From contig JADGKB010000093.1 of the NCBI GenBank assembly GCA_027604185.1, forward strand, positions 1 to 57,150: DNA of 57,150 nucleotides, read 5' to 3'. Origin of the DNA: Boothiomyces macroporosus (taxonomy: Eukaryota > Chytridiomycota > Chytridiomycetes > Rhizophydiales > Terramycetaceae). The notes beneath the pieces were generated by a model, which was not told the DNA's origin, did no database searches, and saw only the letters and a program-made list of their open reading frames with translations. Shown piece by piece: positions 43,694 to 51,373 of this stretch. How positions within the stretch are numbered: the first letter of the stretch is position 1; every line of letters starts with the position of its first letter. Both the position numbers and the translations under genes were made by a program.

Positions 43694-44332
43694 ATGCTTA
43701 TATTGTTCGCTTACACCAGCAGATCACGAGCAGAACGAGTAGTATGGGTTCTCAATGAGCTTGGACTTGAATACAAAATCATCCGCTTGAATTACGCCAA
43801 CATTACCAATAAAGAATCACCTGAATACAAACAACTCTCTCTAGTAAACCCAAATCTTAAAGTCCCCGTTCTAGTTCATGCACATGGAAACCAAGAGTTT
43901 ATTTTAACGGAATCACTAGCCATCTGTCAATACCTGTACAAACTCAAATCCAGGGATTTATTGTCAGATCCAAAGGAAGAAGCCAGGCTTTACGAACGCA
44001 TCTATTTTTGTGTTTCAGAGATTGAATCCAATTTGTGGATGCTTGACCAATCAATTCACATTAAGCGGTACGATTTAAATACGCATACTATTGATAATCT
44101 AATACAAGTAGTCCAAAACAATATCAGCACAGTTGAACGTTGGATAGAGGGGTACGCTTGTGGAAATACCTTTACTCTATTAGATGTACTGTGCTACCAC
44201 TTGCTAACGTGGGCTTCCATGTACTCTATTACCATCAACGAAAAGACTAGAGAATATCTCGCTTTATTAGAATCAAGACCATCCTGTCCTGAACTAATGA
44301 AAAGAGCTGGATCTCACACTAATATCATGTGA
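43694..44332 (+). CDS. glutathione S-transferase family protein
   Basis: 212 residues, intronless. The N-terminal thioredoxin-like domain starts LFAYTSRSRAERVVWVLNEL and contains the cis-proline motif KVPVLVH and the glutathione-contact LTESLAICQYL. The all-helical C-terminal domain contains GNTFTLLDVLCYHLL, where D is the N-capping residue of the family. It would conjugate glutathione to electrophiles in the cytosol. The class is uncertain. No targeting signal seen. Confidence 0.88.
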   Translation: MLILFAYTSRSRAERVVWVLNELGLEYKIIRLNYANITNKESPEYKQLSLVNPNLKVPVLVHAHGNQEFILTESLAICQYLYKLKSRDLLSDPKEEARLYERIYFCVSEIESNLWMLDQSIHIKRYDLNTHTIDNLIQVVQNNISTVERWIEGYACGNTFTLLDVLCYHLLTWASMYSITINEKTREYLALLESRPSCPELMKRAGSHTNIM

Positions 44333-44362
44333 CTAGAGAAAAATCTTTTTCAGAAATAAAAA

Positions 44363-44818
44363 ATGTCAAAATCCAACTTGTATTCAACTTTTCTCCAACA
44401 AGTCGGCAAAATTGCTCATTTAGGACCAGACGCACCTAAATGCTACAACCTCCATAAAATGGTTACTTCACCAGTGCAAACCAGCCCACCACAAAACCCT
44501 TTTTTACATTTGAACAAGACGAAATCCGATGCGTTTCAATACCAGGGAATCCCTATTCCTAATGTAATCAAGAGACATGTGCTTCAGCCAGTGAAATATA
44601 TGGAGAATGAGACATCGATTGGAAGAATTCAAGGGTTCTGCATTCAAGTAAAAGGTAGGAATGGAGCTAGGAGTATGAAGAGAGAGTACAGGTACGGCTC
44701 GATAGATGCGGGTAATGTAGCCAAACTAGGCGGAACAATGGTTGATTTTGGAAAGAGTAGTTTTACGACAAAGAGAGGTGTGACTGGTGTTAAAGTATGG
44801 ATCGCATACGGAAAATAA
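44363..44818 (+). CDS. nuclear-encoded mitochondrial ribosomal protein uS3m
   Basis: 151 residues, single exon, 30 bp after the GST gene on the same strand. The C-terminal half (FCIQVKGRNGARSMKREYRYG, DFGKSSFTTKRGVTGVKVWI in two parts) matches the C-terminal domain of bacterial-type S3. The N-terminal KH domain of bacterial S3 is missing; instead there is a ~90-residue presequence-like, Pro/Asn/Lys-rich region that probably includes a mitochondrial targeting signal. In most fungi rps3 is encoded in the mitochondrial genome, so a truncated nuclear copy points to gene transfer. The family call rests on the C-terminal motifs. Confidence 0.78.
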   Translation: MSKSNLYSTFLQQVGKIAHLGPDAPKCYNLHKMVTSPVQTSPPQNPFLHLNKTKSDAFQYQGIPIPNVIKRHVLQPVKYMENETSIGRIQGFCIQVKGRNGARSMKREYRYGSIDAGNVAKLGGTMVDFGKSSFTTKRGVTGVKVWIAYGK

Positions 44819-44836
44819 ACGATTGGGTATAATTTA

Positions 44837-45403
44837 TTAAAGCGTTTCAAAGGAAGCCTGGCTCTCTACTTTTGGAGTGCTAATTGAACTTGTCGAAAGC
44901 TTCTTTTTCTTCAATACTGAAATCCTCTTTACAGCTTTAGCTTTAGGTTTCAAAACTGAATGGTCCAGCCGGATAAGGTAATACCACACGCTCCTAACAA
45001 GAACCAGCACTGGCTTCAAGTTCGCATTCAACCCCCACAAACTAATCAGGAAATACAGTATCCCAAATACAGCACTCTTGTACTTTTGGTTGAAAACCAG
45101 CAAACATCCTAAAACCCCAATACCAGCATTTGCCAAATAGAACGACGAATCATCCTGTTCAACAATCCCATAAACACCGTATCCACAGTAAATAGTGGGA
45201 ATTATCCAGTAGTACTTGCTGAAATTGAATAGAAAAAACACTGATAGGAAATCAAAGATACTGAACGCGTATGTGAAATCCATCACCAGTCTGGCTTGCA
45301 AATCAAAAGTAACCACAAGAAAGAATGTGCATATAGTGTAAGAGTGTATATTGAGTATCCCAAGTAAGACTATAGTGATACTTGAAACAATGGTGGAATA
45401 CAT
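44837..45403 (-). CDS. multi-pass membrane protein of unknown function
   Basis: 188 residues, single exon. Five or so hydrophobic segments fill residues ~5-140 (TIVSSITIVLLGILNI, FDFLSVFFLFNF, YWIIPTIYCGYGVYG, AGIGVLGCLLVFN, AVFGILYFLISLWGLN), followed by a basic, Ser/Thr-rich cytosolic tail (LKPKAKAVKRISVLKKKK). No signal peptide or family recognised. It is convergent with the uS3m gene, with 18 bp between the stops. Confidence 0.65.
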   Translation of the reverse strand: MYSTIVSSITIVLLGILNIHSYTICTFFLVVTFDLQARLVMDFTYAFSIFDFLSVFFLFNFSKYYWIIPTIYCGYGVYGIVEQDDSSFYLANAGIGVLGCLLVFNQKYKSAVFGILYFLISLWGLNANLKPVLVLVRSVWYYLIRLDHSVLKPKAKAVKRISVLKKKKLSTSSISTPKVESQASFETL

Positions 45404-45431
45404 GCGCGTAAAAAACTTTTGGCATTTTTAT

Positions 45432-46230
45432 TTAATTCTCGCTGGGTGCGTAGTCAGCCCTACTCGTGTACTCTGTTTCTTTTCTTTCTATTTCAGCAAA
45501 CATTCCTCTCTTCATTAGTATCTTTTGCGCATCTTCAGATAATACGACTGAAGATGGAGAGTATACTGGTTGAACAGTACTAGGAGTGTAATCTTTTGGT
45601 GGTGGTGGATACTCTTGTCTATAAGTTGGTCTAACAGCTGATGAAGGCGGAGCTATTGTTGATGATGCTGATGTTCCTGGTGTATAGGCTAATGGCGCTA
45701 CTTGACTGATTGACCCATTGTGGCTATAATCATCACTAGATTTTAAAGCATTCAGTTCCGCTATTCGTTTACTCTCCAATCTCTTTTGATTCGAAATATA
45801 CAACACTGAACTAAGTACACCAATGAAGGCTAATAATCCCCCAAGTATTAGACCAGCTACAAGGAATTTGGTGCCAAGAGATTGCTCACCAGGTACTTTT
45901 CTCGTATCCTGTGAATTTGTAGTTGTAACTGAATCGCCAGTAGCAGGACTTGAATTTACAACTGACTGCTGTGGTGGAGCACTTGTTTGGTTGTTACCAG
46001 ACAGTATATCGTTTTGACACAAGCCGAATCCAGTTTGACATCCAACACCGCAGAAATCAATGGAATTGCCACTAAATTAATGTAAAGTACCAATAGCCAC
46101 TTCTGGAACAACATTGTCCTTGTTGGCACGCAGCAGCATTTCCAGCTGTTGCTGATTGGGATCCGCATATACCACCGGATGGTGCGATTGATAGGGCAAT
46201 GATAAAAGTTGGTAGCAGGAATAGCTTCAT
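45432..46230 (-). CDS. chitin-binding (CBM18) single-pass membrane protein
   Basis: 259 residues with a 19-nt intron at 46072-46090, which cuts through the chitin-binding domain. After splicing the module reads CGSQ ... CQQGQCCSRSGYCGNSIDFC ... GCQTG, with the aromatic and eight-cysteine pattern of CBM18/hevein domains. An N-terminal signal peptide (MKLFLLPTFIIALSIA), a Ser/Thr linker and one TM helix (FLVAGLILGGLLAFIGVLSSV) follow. The ~130-residue cytosolic tail is Pro/Ser-rich and ends ADYAPSEN. A cell-surface chitin receptor or wall-attachment protein is inferred. The start at 46230 gives the signal peptide; the frame continues upstream without ATG support. Confidence 0.85.
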
Positions 46231-46362
46231 TTGCAAAAAGTTCTTTTTCAGTCTTCGGAACTTTCGCTTCCCTTTTTCGGAGATTTCAACAGGGACCTGT
46301 AACAAAAGAAAAAGGTTCACGAATGAGTCTTTAGAATTGCAAGCTTTTAAAATTAAATGTAT

Positions 46363-47838
46363 TTATTCTTCATCCAAAATTCCATCGTATACTATAGACA
46401 ATGCACTTGGCCTTCTTTCACCAGCTGGAGCTTTGTCTGTTTCAACTGGAGGTGCTGGGGAAACTTCCTCTGCTACTGGTGGTAGCGCTTTATCCTTTTC
46501 AGCCTTTGGTTTTGGCAGTTCTTCCACTAGTAGGTTCTTTGACGACTTTCTGGCTGGTAGAATGACAGGCGCTTTAGGTTCAGCTGGTAATGTGGTAGGA
46601 GAAACTGCTTTTGGAGTTTCCTGGATTATAGGCTTTGGCACTTCAACCAAAGGGCTCTTTGGCTTTGGAGACTCTTGGATTGTTGGCTTTGGAGACTCTT
46701 GAACTGTTGGCTTTGGAGACTCTTGGATTGTTGGCTTTGGAGACTCCTGGATTGTCAGCTTTGGAGACTCTGCAGGTAAAGCTACTTCTGCAGGCTGCTG
46801 AATTTCTGGCATTTCTACTTTTTTTCCTTTCACTATTTCTGCTTCAACTTTTTCAGGTTGAGAGTTATCTGCAAGAACAGTTGGTATTTGGGAATGAGTG
46901 TTCTCTTGAGATTGCTTTTCAATAAGCTCTTGTTCAGTAAGTATTATATCATTGTAGATTGCGGAAATTGCACTTGGTCTTTCGTTTGTAGTTTCTTTAG
47001 CTGGAATTGCCTTTGGCAAAACAACTTCTTTGATTTCATTGACAGGCACCAAAGGTTCTTTTGAATCAGGCAATAATGCATTTTCAGAAGTCGCGTAATA
47101 TGATTCAGTGATAGAGTAGTATTCTTCTTCTTGCCTGTTCAAGGTGCCTCTATCCAATGTCCAGTCTTCGTATACTGCAACTGCTGGTGGATGTTCAACT
47201 GGTGCTTCCAAATCAGCTTTCAACTGCATAGTGAGCCTGTGATTATTCTTTTGTTCTTCCTGGTTTTCTCTTTCGAGCTGCATGTATCTCAAGAACGACC
47301 CAATAGCAAATAGCAAAACCAAGGACCCAACAATACCACCAATTATCCCGGCCATAGTACCAATGCTGTTTCCAGTAGTACTGGAATTTTGTGCAACTGC
47401 AGTTGTGGTAGTAGCTGCAGGAGCAACAGTTGTAGTAACATTCGCAGTTGGCTGTGGTGCTTTAACAGTTGTGGTTACAGTTATGTTTGAGTTTTGATCT
47501 CCAGTACCTTGATTGGTAGTATCTGTTCCCCCGGTTTGGGATACAATTGTACCCGTACCTTGGGTATTACCTTGGCCAGTTGTACCAGTTTGGTCAGTAG
47601 TCTGGCCAGTTGTATCAGTATTTCCTCCAGTATTTCCACCAGTGTTTGTATTGATGATTTGAACTCCATTGTTGGTTGTTGTGGTTGTGCCAGTATTTGA
47701 ATTGCTGTTTCCAAATATTCCTCCAAATAGACCATTGGAATTACCATTAGAGTTTCCCAGGGAATTTCCACGTCCATTGGAAAACTGTGCGTTAACATGC
47801 AATGCTAAGCAGAGAGAGATTGATGCAATCAACTTCAT
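46363..47838 (-). CDS. mucin-like single-pass cell-surface protein
   Basis: 491 residues, intronless. Signal peptide MKLIASISLCLALHVNA. The ~150-residue ectodomain is Asn/Gly/Thr/Gln-rich and likely O-glycosylated. One TM helix (AGIIGGIVGSLVLLFAIGSF) leads to a ~310-residue acidic, Pro/Glu/Ser-rich cytosolic tail. The tail has about five copies of an eight-residue unit (ESPKPTIQ) and two copies of a longer motif, ERPSAISAIYNDII (middle) and ERRPSALSIVYDGILDE (C-terminus), each with a tyrosine that could be phosphorylated. The layout recalls Wsc/Mid2 wall sensors, but the WSC domain is absent. Confidence 0.78.
   Translation of the reverse strand: MKLIASISLCLALHVNAQFSNGRGNSLGNSNGNSNGLFGGIFGNSNSNTGTTTTTNNGVQIINTNTGGNTGGNTDTTGQTTDQTGTTGQGNTQGTGTIVSQTGGTDTTNQGTGDQNSNITVTTTVKAPQPTANVTTTVAPAATTTTAVAQNSSTTGNSIGTMAGIIGGIVGSLVLLFAIGSFLRYMQLERENQEEQKNNHRLTMQLKADLEAPVEHPPAVAVYEDWTLDRGTLNRQEEEYYSITESYYATSENALLPDSKEPLVPVNEIKEVVLPKAIPAKETTNERPSAISAIYNDIILTEQELIEKQSQENTHSQIPTVLADNSQPEKVEAEIVKGKKVEMPEIQQPAEVALPAESPKLTIQESPKPTIQESPKPTVQESPKPTIQESPKPKSPLVEVPKPIIQETPKAVSPTTLPAEPKAPVILPARKSSKNLLVEELPKPKAEKDKALPPVAEEVSPAPPVETDKAPAGERRPSALSIVYDGILDEE
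46661..46770 (-). repeat. 24-nt coding repeat, ESPKPTIQ units
   Basis: Four to five tandem 24-nt units, nearly identical in DNA (GGCTTTGGAGACTCTTGG on the plus strand). They encode the repeated ESPKPTIQ of the surface protein's cytosolic tail and indicate recent expansion. Confidence 0.8.
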
Positions 47839-47969
47839 TACACGACGGACTTTTTTTCAAACTAAATGAACTGGAAGCTGTACGGTTTTAAGACATTGGG
47901 CTCTATGGTTTCGTCGCCTCATTTTGATACTCTTCCAAGCAACGTTTCACAATCAACAAAAGCTAATTG

Positions 47970-48176
47970 ATGAAGGGAATGGAAATAAAAACAATGGAAT
48001 CAAAGCTATCAAATGGAAGCGGTATTGATTACCCACTTGCGATCGATTTTCTGAGAGTTTGTTTTGCAGTTGACAGCCATACCGCTGAGCCCGCCAATAT
48101 TGTTTGGGCACTCAATGAATTCCCGCACACAGAAAATGATGAAACTAGGCTAAATTCGATTCAGACAATATATTAA
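47970..48176 (+). CDS. possible small hypothetical protein
   Basis: A 68-codon ATG frame between two minus-strand genes. The product is hydrophilic and slightly acidic with no signal peptide, TM helix or family. No intron or TATA box supports it. It may be chance. Confidence 0.25.
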   Translation: MKGMEIKTMESKLSNGSGIDYPLAIDFLRVCFAVDSHTAEPANIVWALNEFPHTENDETRLNSIQTIY

Positions 48177-48201
48177 AGCAACCAATTATAATTACTTGGA
48201 G

Positions 48202-48489
48202 TTAATTGCCTGTATAATCTGCTCTAGTACTCGTTTCACCATTTTGAAACGCAGCCGCTGATGCGAGGGAAATGATAGATGTAATTATGATACATTGGAT
48301 TCCCTTGTAGAGTTGACTGATGAGGGGATAGTATGAGTGTCTGCAAACAGGGGTGAGCTGGTAATATTTTTGGCGAGCAAAGAGAAGATACGTTTCGAGA
48401 GCGTAATGATAACAAGGTGAAATATAAGGCTGAAAGTGCCTAAAGAAAGTATCCAACTCAAATTGTTTAGGGCTGAGGTTAGAGTCCAC
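48202..48489 (-). CDS. ORF with hydrophobic C-terminal segment, start unresolved
   Basis: 95 codons open without any ATG; the first possible start is GTG at 48489. The sequence is aromatic/His-rich (FFRHFQPYISPCYHYALETY) with one hydrophobic segment (IIITSIISLASAAAF). It ends GETSTRADYTGN, resembling the end of the CBM18 protein (SRADYAPSEN). An upstream exon would have to overlap the gamma-tubulin start. It could be a gene fragment or a gene with a missed first exon. Confidence 0.35.
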   Translation of the reverse strand: MDSNLSPKQFELDTFFRHFQPYISPCYHYALETYLLFARQKYYQLTPVCRHSYYPLISQLYKGIQCIIITSIISLASAAAFQNGETSTRADYTGN

Positions 48490-48575
48490 TATGCAATAGG
48501 AAAAGCCACGAGTGGTATCCTAATAGATCTCGTATCAAGGAACAAGTGAAATTGCTCGTCCGAAAATTTTGAGAA

Positions 48576-50117
48576 ATGCCAAGAGAGATCATCACATTAC
48601 AAGTTGGACAGTGTGGGAATCAAAGTAATAATTGCTAATAAAAGTTGGACAAGAATTCTGGACCAGACTATGCGCTGAACATGGAATCAGACCAGATGGG
48701 ATACTGCAGGATTTCGCTACTGAGGGAGGAGACAGAAAAGATGTTTTCTTTTATCAGGTAGCTGTCGCTAATACAGGCTGATGATGCTCATTATATTCCC
48801 AGAGCGATCTTGGTGGACTTGGAACCTAGAGTCATAAATAATATCCTCCAATCTCCGTATTCCAACTTGTTCAATCCAGAAAATATTTCATTATCCAAAG
48901 ACGGAGGTGGTGCTGGTAATAACTGGGCATTTGGTTATGCTAGAGGAGAACGAATCCAGGAAGAAATTATTGAAATGATTGATCGCGAAGCGGACGGATC
49001 AGATTCACTAGAAGTAGCAATATCTTAATACAGGGATTTATGATGCTTCACTCGATTGCTGGTGGTACTGGTAGTGGTTTAGGGTCGTATTTATTGGAAG
49101 CTATAGCTGATCGCTACCCAAAGAAACTAACTCAAACGTATTCTGTGTTTCCAAACAGTATTGAAACCAGTGATGTTGTTGTGCAGCCTTACAACTCTAT
49201 TCTCACTTTGAAACGATTAACTGAAAATGCTGACTCTGTAGTAGTACTGGATAATGCTGCTTTATACAGGATTGTAACTGACTTGTTGCACATTGAAACA
49301 CCAACATTTGCACACACAAATCAGCTAGTGTCGACTGTTATGAGTGCAAGCACTACAACATTGCGATATCCAGGATATATGAACAATGATCTTGTTGGTT
49401 TAATAGCATCCCTAATCCCTACTCCAAGATGCCACTTTTTACAAACCAGCTACACTCCATTTACAGGTGAAAATATTGATCTAGTATTTTTATTTAACCT
49501 AGTCGAAAAGCGTTAGAAAAACCTCAGTATTAGACGTGATGCGAAGATTGCTCCAACCTAAAAACAAGATGGTATCTACTGCATCTTCAAACAAGAATTG
49601 CTATATTTCAATCTTGAATATTATCCAAGGGGAAGTAGATCCAACAGAAGTAAATTTAATTAACATAGGTTCACAAGTCTCTGCTAAGAATAAGGGAAAG
49701 GAGGTTGGCTCAGTTTATTCCTTGGGGACCAGCTTCTATCCAAGTGGCATTGTCAAAGAAAAGCCCATATGTGCAGACTCCACATCGCGTTTCTGGCTTG
49801 ATGTTGGCCAACAATACAAGCATATCATCGGTAATTCTCGCTAATAGCAGCTATTCAAACGAACTTGTGATCAATTTGATAAACTTCGCAAGAGAAACGC
49901 TTTCATAGAACAATATAAAAAAGAGTCAAGCAGTCTTGATGCTTTAGAAGAATTGCAGGATTCAAGAGAAGTTGTTCAAAACCTAATCAATGAATACGTT
50001 GCATGTGAGTCTCCAGACTACCTCAACTGGGTAACTATATATTGATTTTAGGGATTGTCCAACAATAACCGTCCAACAAAGAGCACATCAGTTGACTATA
50101 CTACTCGCCTTGACTAA
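48576..50117 (+). CDS. TUBG: gamma-tubulin
   Basis: 467 residues after removal of seven introns: 48625-48644 (20), 48758-48776 (19), 49014-49033 (20), 49484-49502 (19), 49650-49668 (19), 49831-49850 (20) and 50031-50051 (21). The start [21 protein letters not shown] is diagnostic of gamma-tubulin. The GTP-binding loop GGTGSGLGS, the block [29 protein letters not shown] and [14 protein letters not shown] are all restored by splicing. Gamma-tubulin nucleates microtubules at spindle poles and basal bodies. The C-terminal tail is short and basic. In the sixth intron an AG giving 17 nt is skipped for CAG at 20 nt. Confidence 0.98.
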
Positions 50118-50153
50118 TAAACGCTTATATTTGATTACAACTCAAATTCTATA

Positions 50154-51309
50154 TTAATAGTATAATTCGTCAAAAGTAACTAACTGCGGTAATACAGTTC
50201 TCATTCGTGGTTTGTCTTTTGGCTGATCAAAACCGCTCTTCCTAAACGGTCTATATTAACAAGGCGTACCTGTTATCTAAAGGAGTGTAAGGCTCATTAC
50301 AAAGCATACTGGGCATCTCTGGCCAGGCTTGGTACCTTTTATCATATACATCCAGCTTTTGTTTCACTACATTAATTGAAAAATACATCGAAGCGCAATC
50401 GCTTGTCTGATTTCCTCCTTTGTGGCTTCTTGCTCACTGTAGAAATCAGTCATCACTCTTAGCGTAGGTCGTAAAGGCCTTTTCAACACCAGATTCAACC
50501 GATATTTGGGCTAAATTAGTCAAAAGTACTAGAAAAGGGCCTTGGCATTTCTTTTCTGCTTCTTTTGGTGAGTGTGGAACGATTTCTTTAGGTTTGATCC
50601 TAATCTTTCTTGGGTTTTTGCCAATCTTTGCCAAACACTCTTGGATACCGGAATTGTCTTTTAATATTGAGGGTAAAAAGTTGTTTACTAGTGGAACTCC
50701 TGGGACATTCTTTGTGCCGAGCAAGTGGTGGTGGTTGCGAGCATACTTGTCGATTTCTTCCAGTCGTTTTTCTTCTTCAATAATATGCCGTTCTTCCATT
50801 ATCTGCCCACTTCTTTCTTGTACAAACACTCGCATCTTATCCATCTACATTAGTTTAATCTACTCTTTTCATGATTTGCTGAATGTACTCTTGTCTGTTG
50901 TAGAAATCAAATACAAACTTTCGCGAACGGTATCCTCGCCATCTGGAGTTAATATAGAGTACATTTTTTGTATTTGGATGGCATACTTGCCGAATGTAGA
51001 TTCCCGTATCTGTCTTTCTCTTTCAATTTCCATTATTTTTTGCCATTTCCGGAATAAATAGTCTCTGTATATGAACTGTATCTTGCGAGCTACCATTCTT
51101 TGTCAATAACAATTACTCTAATTTGGTCTTTCTACTTCGCACTATTGCACCCCTCCATATTCTTTGAATTTGGATTGCCGCACGGTACTCTATTTCCTTC
51201 CTGGATTCCGCTTCCCTAGGATCAGATATACAAACTTTAGTCTTTTAAAGTATTCCCCAGCGATATCTGCTTTGTAAGTGATTGCTAATCGAACAAATGA
51301 CAGTGGCAT
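50154..51309 (-). CDS. SPATA17: SPATA17-like IQ-motif ciliary protein
   Basis: 339 residues after removal of seven introns: 51216-51235 (20), 51098-51116 (19), 50943-50962 (20), 50845-50863 (19), 50511-50529 (19), 50367-50386 (20) and 50251-50269 (19). The protein has at least two IQ motifs for calmodulin (IQIQRIWRGAIVRSRK and IQIQKIWRGYRSRKF), then a helical region, YARNHHHLLGTKNVPGV and KKCQGPF, then RPTLRV. These elements occur in the same order in animal SPATA17, a ciliary/flagellar axoneme protein. This supports a flagellated stage. The gene is convergent with gamma-tubulin, 36 bp apart. Confidence 0.85.
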
Positions 51310-51373
51310 TTAGGTAAAGTGTCAATACGTCAACTTCGGAGAATAAACATACATTTATTGCAAATTATTATTA

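Noticed and set aside
50446..50520. C-terminus of the SPATA17-like protein as an unspliced frame
   Set aside because: Three further 19-20-nt introns (50511, 50367, 50251) restore a better conserved C-terminus, so the early stop is inside unspliced sequence.
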